DNA from: Gossypium raimondii
Taxonomy: Eukaryota > Streptophyta > Magnoliopsida > Malvales > Malvaceae
Direction: 5' to 3'
DNA length: 64,000 bases
NCBI RefSeq assembly: GCF_025698545.1
Contig: NC_068572.1
Location: 4,836,001 to 4,900,000 of the forward strand
The position numbers and the translations under genes are program-made. The notes beneath the pieces are model-generated. The model was not told the DNA's origin, searched no databases, and worked only from the letters and a program-made list of their open reading frames with translations. Positions 35,622 through 48,236 of the stretch are shown here, one piece after another (the first letter of the stretch is position 1; every line of letters starts with the position of its first letter).

Positions 35622-38600
35622 ATGAAAATCTTAAGTTAGAATGTTCGTGGCTTGGGGCAACCGCGAACAGTTAAACGTCTCAAAAATAGCTTGAGACAAC
35701 TTTAGCCTCAAATTTTGTTTTTAATTGAGACAAAAGTCAATTCAATAAGAATGGAAGCAATAAGGAAAATGTGTGGCTATGCAAACGGAATTGATGTTTG
35801 TGCGAACGGATCGAAAGGGGGACTTTCTCTTGGCTGGAAGGAATGAATAATTGTTAAACTGATAAGCTATTCTAGATCTCATATTGACATTGAAGTTATG
35901 GAAAATAGTGGAGAAGAGTATTGGCGCTTTACAGGTTTTTATGGTTCGCCAATTAAGCACAAAAGGAAGGATTCATGGAGCCGCCTTATATAGTTAAAAA
36001 GAAGCAACCAAATGCCATGGCTTGTTATGGGAGATTTTAATGAAATACTTTTCTCGTTTGAAAAAAGATAGGGTAGGTTAAGGGAGAAAAGACAAATGTT
36101 GGCATTCAGAGAGGCTTTGGAAGATTATGAGCTGAATGATTTAGGCTTTTCAGGTCAATGGTTTACGTAGGAACGAGATAGACTTCCAAACAATAACATT
36201 CGTGAAAGACTTGATAGAGGGGTGACAAATCCATTATGGTGGGAAAAGTTTCCGAATTTCTCAGTCCAACATAAGTGTCATAGCATTTCTGATAATTGTC
36301 CTATAATTATTAATATAATGACACATGGAAGAGGGAGATTTGCGAATAGTAAAAGGCCAGTGCAATTCAATGCTAACTGGGTACTGAAAAACGATTTTGA
36401 AAAGTTAATCAGTCAATGGTGGGATTTGAGAGAAAATGATCTGCCAGAGAAATTAGAAGATCTGAAATTGAAATTGAAATCTTGGGATAAATCTAGTAGC
36501 AGATCCAGATGAAAGACCAGGGAAGAATTAAATTTGTGACTTAACAATTTAAATAAAGAAGATCCAGATGAAGACACCTTGGCTGAATTAACAGAAGTTA
36601 AACTAGTACTAAATATGAAAGCTGACAAGGAAGAATTATTTTGGGAACAACGGGCAAGAGCTAATTGGTTACGAATAGGGGATCGAAACACCACTTTCTT
36701 CCATAATTTTGTAACCCAATGCAAAAGAAGACATGCAATAAAGATTCTGGAGGATGGAAGGGATGGATGGGTGGAGGGTGACAACGCCATTATTGAACTT
36801 GCGACTGATTTCTTTCAAAAACTATTCTCTTCCAAACCATTACAAAGTGGTGAAAGGCTTAGAAGCAAAATAAAACTGTGCATTACAGAATATTTAAATG
36901 AGGAACTCGTTAAAGAATTTAAAGAAGAAGAGGTGGTGGAAGCTTTAAAAAGTATGGCACCTCTCAAAGCATCTGGAAAAGATGGATACCCAACGTTTTT
37001 TCTACCAAAAATTCAGACATATTATAGGAAATGACGTTGTTAATTATTGCCTCCAAGTGTTGAATAATAGGAAGAATTTTGAGGAAATTAACAAAACTAA
37101 TATTGTGCTTATCCCTAAGGTACAAGCCCCTACGAATTTGGGACGGTTCAGACCCATAAGTTTTTGTAATGTCATCTACAAATTAATCTTAAAAGTGGTG
37201 GTTAATAGATTCCGAAGGATGCTACACTTATGTATCGAAGAAACGCAAAGTGCATTTGTCCCAGGAAGATAAATAACTGATAACATTCTAATAACTTATG
37301 AAATTTTACATTCCTTCAAAAAGAAAAAAGAAAAGATGAGGCACAGGATATTTTTCCTTAAAATTGGACATGAGTAAAGCCTATGACAAATGGAATGGAA
37401 TTATATTGAAAATATGATGAAAATGTTAGGCTTTTGCAACAGTTGGATAGATCTTATAATGAGGTGCGTAAGAACAATGTCATACTCGGTAGTACTTAAT
37501 GGGATTCAAGGGACAGAATTCAAACCAACAAGAGGAATAAGACAAAGAGACCCATTAAGCCTAGACTTGATCATTAGTCGAGCCACCTGGCTTGGCCCGA
37601 AGGCCCGCCCAAAATGTGGGAGGGTTTGGGAAAAAATATAGGCCCGAAAAATGGGATTGGATAAAAAAATAAGGCCCATTTAAAAATGGGTCAAGCCTTG
37701 GGTAAGGCATTTTTTGCCCAGGCCTGGCCCAACCTGAATTCACTAAAGGACAAAAAAATATGCTTTTTTTGTTTTCATTTTTAAATATTATTTTATTGTT
37801 GTTTTCTCCCTATTTTGCTACCATTTTACTATTATGTTGCTATTATTTTGTTGTTATTGTTTGGATATTGTATAAAACTTAGTTTATTGTTAATTTTGTT
37901 ATTATTTTAGAGGCATTTGCTTATTAAGTTGAATTTATCTTAGTGTTATTTAAGTCTTCATATTTTTTAAAATTTATTTTCAATTTGTTGGGAAATATTT
38001 ATTTTGATGTTTTTAGTATTTTTATGTATTATATATATTTAAAAATTATATAAAAATAATATAAAAAATTAATACAGGAGGGTCGGGTTGGGCCCGGGTT
38101 TTAGTATTTTTATCCAAGTCGAGCTTGAGCAAAATTTTAGGCCTATTTTTTGGGTCGGGCCAATCCCGTGCCTAGTAAATGGGCCTAAATTTTTAGTTGA
38201 ACTCGGTCCAACCCGGCTCATGAGCACCTCTAACTAATCCCATACTTATTTATCATATGTGCAGAAGGCTTCTCTAAGCTCCTAAATAAGGCTAATAGGG
38301 AAGGAAAATTTGAAGGGGCTAGAGTGGGCAGAGGTGAGCTAGCTATCACCCATCTTTTCTTTGCTGATGACAGCATATTATTTGGGAAAGTAACAATGAA
38401 AGGCGCAACTTCAATGAAATCAGTAGTTAATGAATACGAGAGTATTTCTGGACAACTGGTGAATTTCGAGAAATCATTGATTTACTTCAGGAAAAATGTA
38501 CAAGACGACCTTAAAGAGCAAATAGGGGGGTTTGGGGGTCCGAATTCAAATAATCCAGAAAAATATCTGGGTTTACCAACAATGGTAGGGAGGAGAAAGA

Positions 38601-40390
38601 AGGGTGCATTCCTAGAACTAAAAGAAAGAGTTATTCAAAAATCGAAGAATTAGAGTATCTATAATTTTTCCTTTGGTGGTAAAGAAGTTTTTATTAAATA
38701 AATTTTACAAGCACTTCCGATCTACGTCATGCAATGTTTTAAATTACTAGTATTGTTTTGTAAAGAATTAGAAAATCTGATCAGTAAATTTTGGTGGCAC
38801 AATTTAAAGACTAATAAAGGCATTCACTGGTGTAATTGGTTTGCGATGTGTAGTCCAAAAGCGTTTGGGGGTATGGGGTTTAGGGATTTAGCAATGTTCA
38901 ATACGGCCCTGTTGGCTAAACTGGGATGGAGACTAATCACCCAACCTGCTTGTTTGTTTGCGTACGTTATGAAGTTAAAATATTATCCGCGTGATAAGTT
39001 TTTGAATGCAAGGTTAGGAGCTTACCCCTCTTTTACCTGGTGCAGCATTTGCAATGCACGAAGCTTATTAGAGGAAAAAACAGGCTGGAGGATAGGAAAT
39101 GGTGAATCAACAAACATCTAGAATGATTTTAGCTACCCACCCTGGATGATAGAAGAGTAAAGAATCAACACATAAATATCAACAATTCCAAAGTAGCATA
39201 TCTAATTAATAAAGATTTGTTTTCATAGAACTACAAGGTAATCTGGAACTTACTGGAAAGGGATCAAACTGAGGCAGTTCTATCTATTCCATTGGCAAGT
39301 AGGACTCAACCGGATGTTATAGTATGGCGAGGGGACAAATCAGGCGAGTACACAGTTTAGAATGGCTTTAAATGGCTAATGACTAATACTCTACAACTAC
39401 AGGATTATGTTACAGACCAAATCGACAAAAAAGATTATTTTATAAAGCTTTGGAATCTCCCGCTCCCAAGTAAAATAAAAATACATATGTGGAGAGTTTC
39501 GAACAATTTTCTTCCGACGCTCAGTAACCTTAAGCTTCGAAGACTCAGGAACGATGCTACATGTCCAATTTGCTCAGTTGGAGAAGAAACTGTGGAACAT
39601 TTTTTTTAAGATTGTGAATTCACAAAACAGGTCCTGTAGGAAGTTGGTTTGGACATCTCACACATAAATATAAATCACACATGGAAACAATGGTCAACCT
39701 CTTTCTTTACATGAATAACATTAAAGTATGTGCAACTATGGCAATTTCTATTTGGGTAACCTAGTATAACAGAAATAGACTTTACCATGAAAGAAAAAAG
39801 GGAAGGGTACAAGAGGTTATGGGTTTTATTAGAGCTTATTTACGGGAATTAGAACAAGTTAACTCTTTAACAGAAACCAGAATTAAACCAAGAGAGGATT
39901 TCTGGAGACCCCCCAAAGCAGAACAAGTTAAAGCCAATTTTGACGCAGCATTTTCACAATAAGACATGACAGCAACAGCGGGAATCTTTATAAGAAATCA
40001 TGAAAATCTTGTAATGGGAGCATGTACTTACCCTCTAGGGAGAACAGGGGTTCCGATCACTGCAGAAGCGAAGGCGTGCCTTCAAGCCGTCATATTTAGG
40101 GAATAAATGGGCTTTCGAGATTTGGTTGCTCTTACAGTCATTAAAAAACTTAAATCAGACTCAGCGAATAGATCAGCGATTGGCAACATTATTAATGAAA
40201 TCCAAAGAAAAAGATTCAGTTTCGTTAACTTATCTTTTGAGTTTACCCTTCAAAAGACAAATGCAGCAGCGCACGCCCTTGTAACTTGAGGGTACAATCT
40301 GACTAGCCCATCCTATTGGATTGACGAGGTACCGATGGAGGTTGAACCCATCACAGCCAATGACCAAATAAGATTTTTGAACCGGTAGAA
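35622..40390 (+). pseudogene. LINE ORF2 relic: endonuclease, RT, zinc-binding domain, RNase H
   Basis: ATG at 35622 opens MKILS, a stop (TAG at a conserved Trp), then NVRGLGQPRTVKRLK, the start of the AP endonuclease. Further endonuclease text: MGDFNEIL (about 36030) and RERLDRG. RT begins near 36579; open pieces 36579-37034, 36982-37272, 37390-37560 and 38324-38653 include KANG-like ASGKDGYP, IVLIPKVQ, FRPISFCNVIYK, RGIRQRDPLS and the catalytic FFADDSIL at about 38358. The zinc-binding region (IWNLPLPSKIKIHMWR...CPICSVGEETVEHFF) spans 39379-39610 and RNase H about 39910-40390 (KANFDAAFS, NAAAHALVT). A stop-rich, inactive copy. Confidence 0.85.
37562..38232. mobile_element. Non-autonomous hAT-like element, copy 4 (inside LINE RT)
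   Basis: 671 bp. Left end TAGACTTGATCATTAG pairs with the inverted right end TAGAGGTGCTCATGAG (12 of 16). Flanks ATTAAGCC (37554-37561) and ACTAATCC (38233-38240) agree at 6 of 8. It splits the RT between DPLS and PYLFIICAEGF, which resumes exactly after the element. Its orientation is opposite to copy 3. Core AT-rich, no ORF. Confidence 0.82.
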
Positions 40391-40395
40391 AAGGG

Positions 40396-41317
40396 TCATT
40401 TCTGTTTGAGCCCGGGGATGCAATGCAAAAATGACTGTCCTTACTACCCCCTGATGAACTCAGATTTAGGAGAAATCTGGCATGGCGCTTCAATGGGATC
40501 ATCTACAGTGATGGAAAGGAATTGCCAGTATACTCCATTAAAACGTCTAAAGATGCAAAGAAGAGGAAATGTGATTTTTGATAGACGGTAGGTTTTATGT
40601 TTCTTCAGTTTTTCTTTTAGGTTTTACTTGCTTAGGATCTTATCTGTGGCCTTTCAATTTCTTTTCTCTTTTTATTTTTTAGGAAAACCCAAGGCACCAC
40701 CCCGATTACCAGTAATTTCATGACAGTTGTTAGGACAGCTATTGAGTATTTATTTTTGATAAGTGTACCACATATCCTCTTTAAATGCATTTTGATTTTA
40801 TCTCAAAAAATATATATTTATAAGATAACTTTTAAAATAGGTTTTGTCACAAGTCAATACATTAGGAGTATTCAAATTTTGGTTAAAACTAAATTAACTA
40901 ATCGAATCGACTTAATTCGGTTAATCGATCTAATTTGGTCGGAGGTCGATTAATGATTGTTTGAAAGTTGTTCGAAATCGGGTAATTAACCAAATTAACC
41001 GAACTTAATAATTAATAATACAAATTATATGTAGTATTAATTCGGTTAATACGAATTCTCCCACTTAACAAAAAAATCTTAAACTTATTTAAATTTCTTT
41101 TCTCATAAAATGATTGTTTTAAGGTTTCACCCGTGGATATGTTAACTTATTCAAAAAAATTATTATTATGGACTTTTTTAAGATTTATGAAATTAAATAT
41201 TAATTTTATAGTCTTAACAACAAAGAGATTGGGTTGTTTATCCCGAATAATTTAAACTTCATAAAGTTAGATGGATATATCCCGAATAATTTAAGGCATC
41301 TACGACAATATAGTTTA
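40396..41317. other. LINE 3' flank and AT-rich spacer
   Basis: The 61-codon ORF at 40406-40591 may be LINE 3' UTR; I do not recognise it. An AATTAACCGAAT-type repeat covers about 40870-41060, related in style to the copies near 22440 and 47100. Confidence 0.4.
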
Positions 41318-42366
41318 AAATGATACCGAAATTACTTGTCATTTTGTTTGAAAGATGGAAGCCAAGAACACATACATTTTTTTCATGTGAGGAATTAATT
41401 ATAACATCAGAAGATGTCATTTTAATAACTAGTCTTCCAATCAACGGGCAGGTGATAATTAGAGATAGTAATATGGATGCAAAGTCAAGTGTTACTGATT
41501 TGTTGGATGTTGCATCATCTTAGAATGAGAAAAATTAGACGAGAATTGGGTGAAATGTACATTCTTAGACCGACTTGTCAAATTGGTCCTGCATTATATG
41601 CAAATATAGAGTAGATTGATCGATATGTTAGAGTTTGAATGCTTTAGACCAAGATAATCAATTCCATTCTAGTAGTAAATCAGAACAATTAACTCTAGGT
41701 TCCACTCCCGTGCAAACTCCCATCGGTACTGACCATATCACTACATACATGTCGAAATATGGTGTACCGATTGGTACAAAAAAATAAAATATAATTTTAA
41801 AATTAAAATTATTTATTATTTATTTTGAATTAAATGAATTGTGGATTTTGCAATATGCATGGTATAGGATGATCTTATTGTTTAATTTATGCAATAATTT
41901 TTTTAGCTTATTTATTTTAGTTTGTTTAATGGTGGATTGTATTTGTGAAGCTTATTAAAGAATATTTTCATGTAATTCATGAGTATTTTATATTTAATAT
42001 TTATTTAATCTCATTATTTATTTGTACATATGTTTTGTACATATATATAAATTATTTTTAAAAAATAGTGATAAATCTGAAACAATACATTGAAATATAT
42101 TGACACTTGTACATATTAATACTAGTAGAAAAATGGTACGTCCACTGGTACAGTACTAGCAACCTTGCTTTAGATGATAAGAGGAATGCTATTTCCAGAT
42201 AAGTCTAGCAACAAGGTCCATGCCATGCATTCCTCTACTAGAATCTTTCAATATAACCAATACATTCAACTATGGGTCAATAACTCTATCATATTTATAT
42301 AGGGCACTTTGTAGGGTGACTCAACATAAGATAGATAAAAGTAAGCAATTGTTGTATAGTTCTACA
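41318..42366 (+). pseudogene. Plant mobile domain (MAIN-like) gene relic, split by insertion
   Basis: The first block (41320-41648) reads IPKLLVILFERWKPRTHTFF, ELIITSEDVILITSLPINGQ and, in another frame, DENWVKCTFLDRLVK. After a 518-bp insertion the second block reads MIRGMLFPDKSSNKVH (42173-) and YGSITLSYLYRALCRVTQHK (about 42274). These match the order of the plant mobile domain: 'ERWRPETHTFH', 'TLEDV', 'LFPDKS', 'YLYRELCRAT'. The domain occurs in MAIN-type meristem proteins and in Mutator-like and gypsy elements. Frameshifts and stops show it is dead; whether it came from a host gene or a transposon cannot be told. Confidence 0.72.
41649..42166. mobile_element. 518-bp insertion with 8-bp target duplication
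   Basis: GCTTTAGA occurs at 41641-41648 and exactly again at 42167-42174, flanking AT-rich DNA with GGTAC-rich ends (for example GGTACGTCCACTGGTACAG at 42135). The plant mobile domain text is interrupted at this point and resumes afterwards. The 8-bp duplication fits a hAT element; a clean terminal inverted repeat was not seen. Confidence 0.68.
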
Positions 42367-44929
42367 AACTAGGGCTGGATACGAACATCGTGGTTAGCTT
42401 TCATCATTTCTTAGTCATGGGAATTCCTTATTATTCAAATGTAAAAATAAAATCGTATTGAATATCTTAAAATGTATCAAATGATCAATATTTATAATTT
42501 CTCATTGCATTTAACATTTAAACATATTTAAGGGTCACTTAAATCATACCAATTATAGAAAGGACCTTACTTGAATGTGATAGGAAATTGATCAACTACT
42601 CGATCAAAATGTATGTGATGTTATATTCATATTCAATATAAGAGATTATTTCTATGAATTGATATAATTATATTTATTGGAAATGTTTGCAATTTCTTTA
42701 GAGATTGTACCTAAACAATGCACTTATTACCATTCTACAAAGGACAACATATGCTTACTCTACATTGTGAAAGTTGCGAGTGCCCATTACTTGTTCCAAC
42801 AATAAGGAGTGGTAGCACCTTGACCTGGTAAAATGAAAGTTTGAGTTAGTGCAAGAAATTTGAATGATCAAGAAAACCTCGATTAGCTTCATAAGATAGA
42901 TTTGAGGGGTAGGAAGCATCGATGCACAGAGCATTCATAGTATGTTGTGCTTTAGGGCCAGTGAACTCGGTATTTCATTTATAGGAACATTATCCAGGAT
43001 ATTAATTTCCATCCCAATAAGGTATGTGCAATGGTTTGTGAAAATGGGTCTATTGCGATTATATGAGGTTTTGGTCGACTAGCGCAACTTCTCTAGCCAA
43101 AGCTAGAGCCACCATACAACAATTTGAGCTGGAGCCATATGTCAAATCTACCTTTCAGGGCATTGCGGCCCCGTCAGCCCTTTTGATATTTTATGTAATT
43201 GGGTATTCATTTCATTTTGATGAGGGATCCAATCATACTAACACTCTTCCTTCATCATTTATGACACTAGTGATGGAAAATATACTTATAAGTTTAGAAT
43301 TTACGCAACTTTTCGATCCAACGAGTCCCTACACACTTCAACTCCTTCGTATATCGCATTATTATTCTTTAATAAGCTAATCAGGTGTGCAATTTAATAT
43401 CTTCTTATCGATGCAATAAATGAATCATGGTGATGACAATGATACTCCGATCTAGGCACCAATGCAGTGGAATCCATCCTGGAACCAAAAACTACTGGTA
43501 TATAGAACTCTTTCACCACAACAACGTCACTGTGTTATTTTGAATCCATTGATGTAATGTTAATTTTGTTGCATTTATTTTTGGGTTTACTTATTTAGTT
43601 ATCAAATTAGTGAGCTATAATTTTCGACCACTAATTACAATGCTATATTTATCCATTATTATTTAAAAAAAAGGTTCAAGAGATAAGAATTCACGTGGTT
43701 TCTTAGTGTCACGTTTATATTTCTTACAACACATTTTATATACAACAATTTAAGCAATTTTACTGTGATAATCTTCTTAATTCATGTAACATATGTAGCT
43801 TATAGCATGCATAATCTCTTGCGACATGTTCTATAAGTGTTGGGTGTAGAAAGGTGTAATGGTATGCAACATTCTTTTAAAAACCTTCTCTTGGACTTTA
43901 ATGCATCAAGCTCGTTACTAATTTAAAATCAACCATGCAACAATGAATTTATCAAATGTTTTATGCCGATTTAGTAACACTTGATGGAAGTGGAACCTTA
44001 AACCAATTTCCCTAAACCTCAAATAATTTGCAATTTGTGCCTTTATTACAATCCGTAGATGAAGCTCATTCACTTTGACATTAAGAACACTCATACCATC
44101 AATTTCATGTCAAAACTGAAGAGGTACATGACAATTGGGCACCCTTCCATCTAACGAATCTCCAATTTAAATATATTACTAACTTTGAAGTTACCAAAAC
44201 TCTAAAATGGACTTTGAGTTAAACCAAAACAAATGGTGGATGTGGCAAACATCATCCATTGCTAAATTTTTCTAGGTGTTGGCAACATTTGTGTCTTTCA
44301 GCTAATTAAGATACTAAATTGACATCACCAAATGAAGGGATTTATCAAGCTAATAGATGTCAAGTTAATAACACTAGATGAGAACTGTGTTATAGGAAAT
44401 ATCCTATTTTTCCTAAATCATAAAAAAATGAACCCATCTTTCTAAACTTCAAATTTTAAGTGGAAGAATGGTGTGTATTTTTTATTTGGGTATTTTCATG
44501 GGAGAAATATGTAAATTTAACCTTAAATCTTATATATTAATGCTTAAATTTATATTTAAGGATTAAGAAAATTTGTTAAGATTTTGAGTTTAGATATTTT
44601 TGTTGCGTAAGAGAGGAAGAAGTGGTAAGTCACATGTTCATAGTATTCCTAATTAAACGAATCCTAACAAAATATTCAAGTAACTCAACACCTATGAGTG
44701 TCGAGGTCTATTTTTTAAATCATCACTTATTCTTATCATCCATTAGTGCACTTATTAGGAATATCTTAGAACGTCAAATATCTCAACACCTGTGGGTGTC
44801 AAGTTTAGAACGAAAACCTTAAACCTTAGAAAGAGAAACCTAATCTAAAATCCTAACCCTAATGTAAAGCCCTAAACTCGATACTCAAGGATACCAAATT
44901 TTAATCTTTTTTTTAGAGATTCCTACCTG
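42367..44929. other. Spacer, no gene recognised
   Basis: Longest ORF is 43063-43380 (105 aa, plus), with no recognisable motif and many stops in the surrounding frames; it could be a further piece of the degraded gene at 41318. A small pair of related blocks (AACTCAACACCTATGAGTGT at about 44683 and ATCTCAACACCTGTGGGTGT at about 44780) is present. Confidence 0.4.
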
Positions 44930-45110
44930 AGGTGAATATGGCACGCCATGTGTAATTGTTTGGTTGTTCTGTCGGCCACGCAGGTTTTTAACCGTAGAAA
45001 CTAATGAAACTTTAACAGAAATGACCAATTTGCTCTTTAATCTAATGTACAATGACTAATTTGTCAATTTTTTTAATAAATGGGGAGAAAAGTAATCTAA
45101 CTCCTAAAAG
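44930..45110. repeat. Partial copy of the 47871-48236 MITE family
   Basis: Shares the string of words GAAACTTTAACAGAAATGACCAA, TTTAATCTAATGTACAA and AATCTAACTCCTAA with the right half of the complete copy at 47871-48236. Only one end is recognisable. Confidence 0.55.
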
Positions 45111-45619
45111 AACCGAACATGCATCAAACTGGAGAGGATGGCAAGAAAACCCTCCCTAAAATTGCTTGCACAAGTAAGATTACATGCATAAACAAGATTT
45201 AAAAACTTGTAAAAAGACAAGACAAAAAATTTCAAAAATGAAGACTTATTAAACAATGGAAAACAAACAAAATAATATATAAAACTTAAGATAACACAGG
45301 TCCAAACCGACTCGTTAAATCATTTATTATTCTAAAATACTCTAAAAATATAAACATATTAAGAAGCCGATGAAGAGACTATTTTAATAATAAATAATAA
45401 ATACTGGAACAAGAAAAATAGAAAATAATGTTAGTAAAATATATTAGGATGCCTTTTTCTCAAAAACCGTGTGACGCATAATGATTGATCATAACTGTTT
45501 TCTCGCAAATTCTTTAAAAGCTAAATAATGCATCCATCACCTTTGAATTAGTTAAACTTAAGCCATAGACTCTTGGGTTTGAAAAGACCTTCTTAGAGGA
45601 AGAAACATTTACATGCAAG
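45111..45619. other. AT-rich spacer
   Basis: No coding or repeat structure recognised. Confidence 0.4.
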
Positions 45620-46432
45620 GATCAATATGAACTCAAAGATGAACCCCAACCTCCCTCTTGTTGACACTATTAAACCACCTGCCTCAGCCATTAATGTTCA
45701 TTCTTGCACACTCCTACACATCAACATTTGGGACCAAAAGAAATCTCTAAACTTTCTTAATCATGATCGGGCCTATGACCTTCTCAATAGGACCCTTTCA
45801 ATCTAGGGGGAGAAAGACAAAATTGTATGGAAATATGATATTAATGGTTGCTTCTCCATGAAGAGTGCCTATGCCCATCAGATGCAACCGCACTTGCACC
45901 ATTGCACAAAGCATGGACTAATCTATGGAAGCTTAAACTCTTGCACAAGTTGCCTCCCAACCAAGGAGCTTCTCTCAAGGCGCCTTTCCAACGATGATAA
46001 CCACTGTTCTTTTTGCAAAGAAAGCAAGGAGTCCATTGAACACCTTTTCATTGAATGTAGTTTCGCTCGGGTTGTCTAGTTTGGTTCTTTTCTTTTCCTC
46101 CGGTCTAACTCTCTTCGTATTTCTTCCTTGTCATCATGATTTCATTAGTGGCTCAACTCAAACAACATTCACTCTCTTGATTCAAGGATATTTTAAACTT
46201 GTATGGCTTTCACCCTCTGGATAATTTGGAATTCAATAAATGAACTCATCTTCAAAATGGCCGATCCTTCTACAATAAGACTAATCATAAGGAAACAAAA
46301 TTTCCATAATTCTATAATGAATGCCTTCCCCTTTGAAAATTTGCAAAGGCATCAGTCAAGAATTCAAAGATCGAAACCTTTTGAAAATCCCCTTTCCAAA
46401 TGAACTCTCTCTCTTTGCATTGTCCATTGCAG
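45620..46432 (+). pseudogene. LINE fragment: zinc-binding (zf-RVT) region
   Basis: Text reads DKIVWKYDINGCFSMKSAYAH, then in shifted frames CTSCLPTKELLSRRLSNDD and CSFCKESKESIEHLFIECSF (zinc-binding domain downstream of LINE RT), followed by MAFTLWIIWNSINELIF. A 5'-truncated piece of a second LINE lineage, distinct from the one at 34-40 kb. It has stops and frame changes and is interrupted after CATTGCAG by another element. Confidence 0.75.
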
Positions 46433-47174
46433 AGGAGTGTAAAAAAAAAAACACGAAAAAGCCAAAATGAACCAAACCCAGAAAACCAAAAAATTTAGTT
46501 TATTCAGCTTTTCGGTTTAATCTGTTTTCATGTTCGGTTTAATTAGTTTGTTTGGTCAATTTTCGGCTTTGACATTTTAAACTGAATAAATCAATTAAGG
46601 CCATAAGCCCATAACCCATTACATGCCCAAACCCAATTTCAAACCTTAAGCCCAAATATCCATTAAAACTTAATAATCTTAAAAGTCTAATTTCATTAAT
46701 ATTTAAAACCCAGATTGATAACTTAAAATTTTTTATGATATTCATTTTAATTTTTATCATTTAATATATATAAAAAAACCAAAATTTATATATACAAGTT
46801 AAGAATAGTAGAAGACATGAAATTGCATGTTGGTCGTGTGAGAAAATAAACAATGTTTGAGTTCATTAAAATTTATTTGATTTAATTTTTAATATTTTTA
46901 TAATGAATTTGAAATAAAAATAAAATTAAAAGTAATACGATATACTAAATTAAAGAAAAAAGACAATTATGTGAAAAAATTAAAGGAAATAAAATTATAA
47001 CTACTTCAATTAGAATTTGATCTATCTAAAAACTAAAAAATCGAACTGAATTTTTGGCTCGATTCATTTGATTTTACTTCCTAAGTCGGTTTGGTTTATT
47101 CGGATTACATGGATAATTTAATTTATTCGATTTTTGAGATAAAAAAAATGAACTGGCCGAATACACACTCCTAA
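46433..47174. mobile_element. Non-autonomous DNA element inside LINE fragment
   Basis: Ends AGGAGTGT and ACACTCCT(AA) are inverted. 10-bp flanks TCCATTGCAG (46423-46432) and TCTATTGCAG (47175-47184) match at 9 of 10, which suggests a Mutator-type target duplication. The interior is AT-rich with AACCGAA/TTCGGTTT words near both ends. The 73-aa minus ORF inside is not supported as a gene. Confidence 0.65.
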
Positions 47175-47184
47175 TCTATTGCAG

Positions 47185-47870
47185 GTGAAATAGCTTGACT
47201 GACAGAGTTGCCATTAGATCACCATAAATTCTCTTAGTTTCTATCCACTCAAAGCCACAAAATTGCTTGCAAAAACCAGGTCGGACTTCTCACTCCCCAT
47301 TCTATCATAATATTTCTATAGGTTTCTCGGAGGTGACAAAAAATGGTCGAATATCATACGTGGGCATACAAAAGTAGAAAGGAAGCTCCAAGCAGCGTTT
47401 GGTGACATCAGCATCTCCTCCAATTCGTCCACATACAATATGAGCCAATGGACAATAACCATTTATCCTGAAGAACCAAACGATGGGCTACATGTGCTTC
47501 AAAGGCGTTTGTTGGTTTTTATGACCTTAACCCTCATTGGTTGTAACTTTTAAAATTTTAATTTTAAAATTATTTTAATTAAAAATAATTAATTTTGAAG
47601 ATAAAAAAGATAAAAAGGTGAAGATAAAAAAAAAAAAAATCCTTTTTGGCTATTTAACCTCAGGTCCTTGGAGCATTAATTAAAATAAAAATTATTGACA
47701 AAAATGACACGTATGATAGGGTTATGTGTCTTGATACAAGTCAATAATTAACAAATGACAGTAAAGTTCGGTACCAAAATTAATTTTTTGAAAGTTTAGG
47801 TACTGCATTAGAAGATTTGACAAAGCCCGAATATCAAATATGATATTATCCCATAAAAACTAATAGTAAA
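47185..47870. other. LINE 3' continuation and spacer
   Basis: Possible continuation of the LINE fragment to about 47500, too degraded to read. The rest is AT-rich. Confidence 0.35.
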
Positions 47871-48236
47871 AGTATCATAGAGGTCATTGTATTAGGAGTT
47901 AGATTGCATTTTGACCCATTTATTCAAAAAATGGTAAATTAATCTTTATACGTTAAGTTAAAGAATAAACTGGTTCTTTCTATTAAAAATTTCATTCATT
48001 TCTGTTCTTAAAATTTGATGTAGTTGACGGAATAACAAGAAAGTTACATTTAACGTGCCACGTGTACATCATGTTGATGCACATGAATCGATTTTTAACA
48101 GTTGAAATTGATAAAGTTTTTAATAGAATGACCAACTTGCACTTTGATCTAATGTGCAAGGGTTAATTTGCCCAATTTTTCGTAAAAAGGGTAAAATACA
48201 ATCTGATTCCTAATATAAAAACCTTTGTGATAAATT
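47871..48236. mobile_element. MITE with ~45-bp inverted ends
   Basis: Left arm TATTAGGAGTTAGATTGCAT then TTTGACCC; the right arm, inverted, reads TATTAGGAATCAGATTGTAT then TTTACCC. Outside these, TATCATAGAGGTC and TATCACAAAGGTT (inverted) also agree, so the arms extend to about 47871 and 48236. No ORF. A partial copy is at 44930-45110. Confidence 0.75.

Larger units (their letters stand above)
34030..40395 (+). mobile_element. Non-LTR retrotransposon (LINE, RNase H-bearing), dead
   Basis: Plus-strand LINE with an ORF1 of DUF4283/CCHC type, an AP endonuclease, reverse transcriptase, a zinc-binding domain and a C-terminal RNase H, in that order. ORF1 and the RT are each split by a hAT-like insertion (34149-34609 and 37562-38232). 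Stops and shifts occur throughout. Ends are approximate: ORF1 text is readable from about 34070, RNase H ends near 40390, and no clear poly-A tail or target duplication was found. Confidence 0.85.

Noticed and set aside
40406-40591. 61-aa ORF followed by an apparent GTAGGT...TTTTAG intron
   Set aside because: Directly follows the LINE and shows no motif I recognise; most likely LINE 3' UTR with a chance ORF.
43063-43380. 105-aa ORF rich in hydrophobic residues
   Set aside because: No recognisable motif, and the surrounding frames are full of stops; at most a piece of the degraded gene at 41318.
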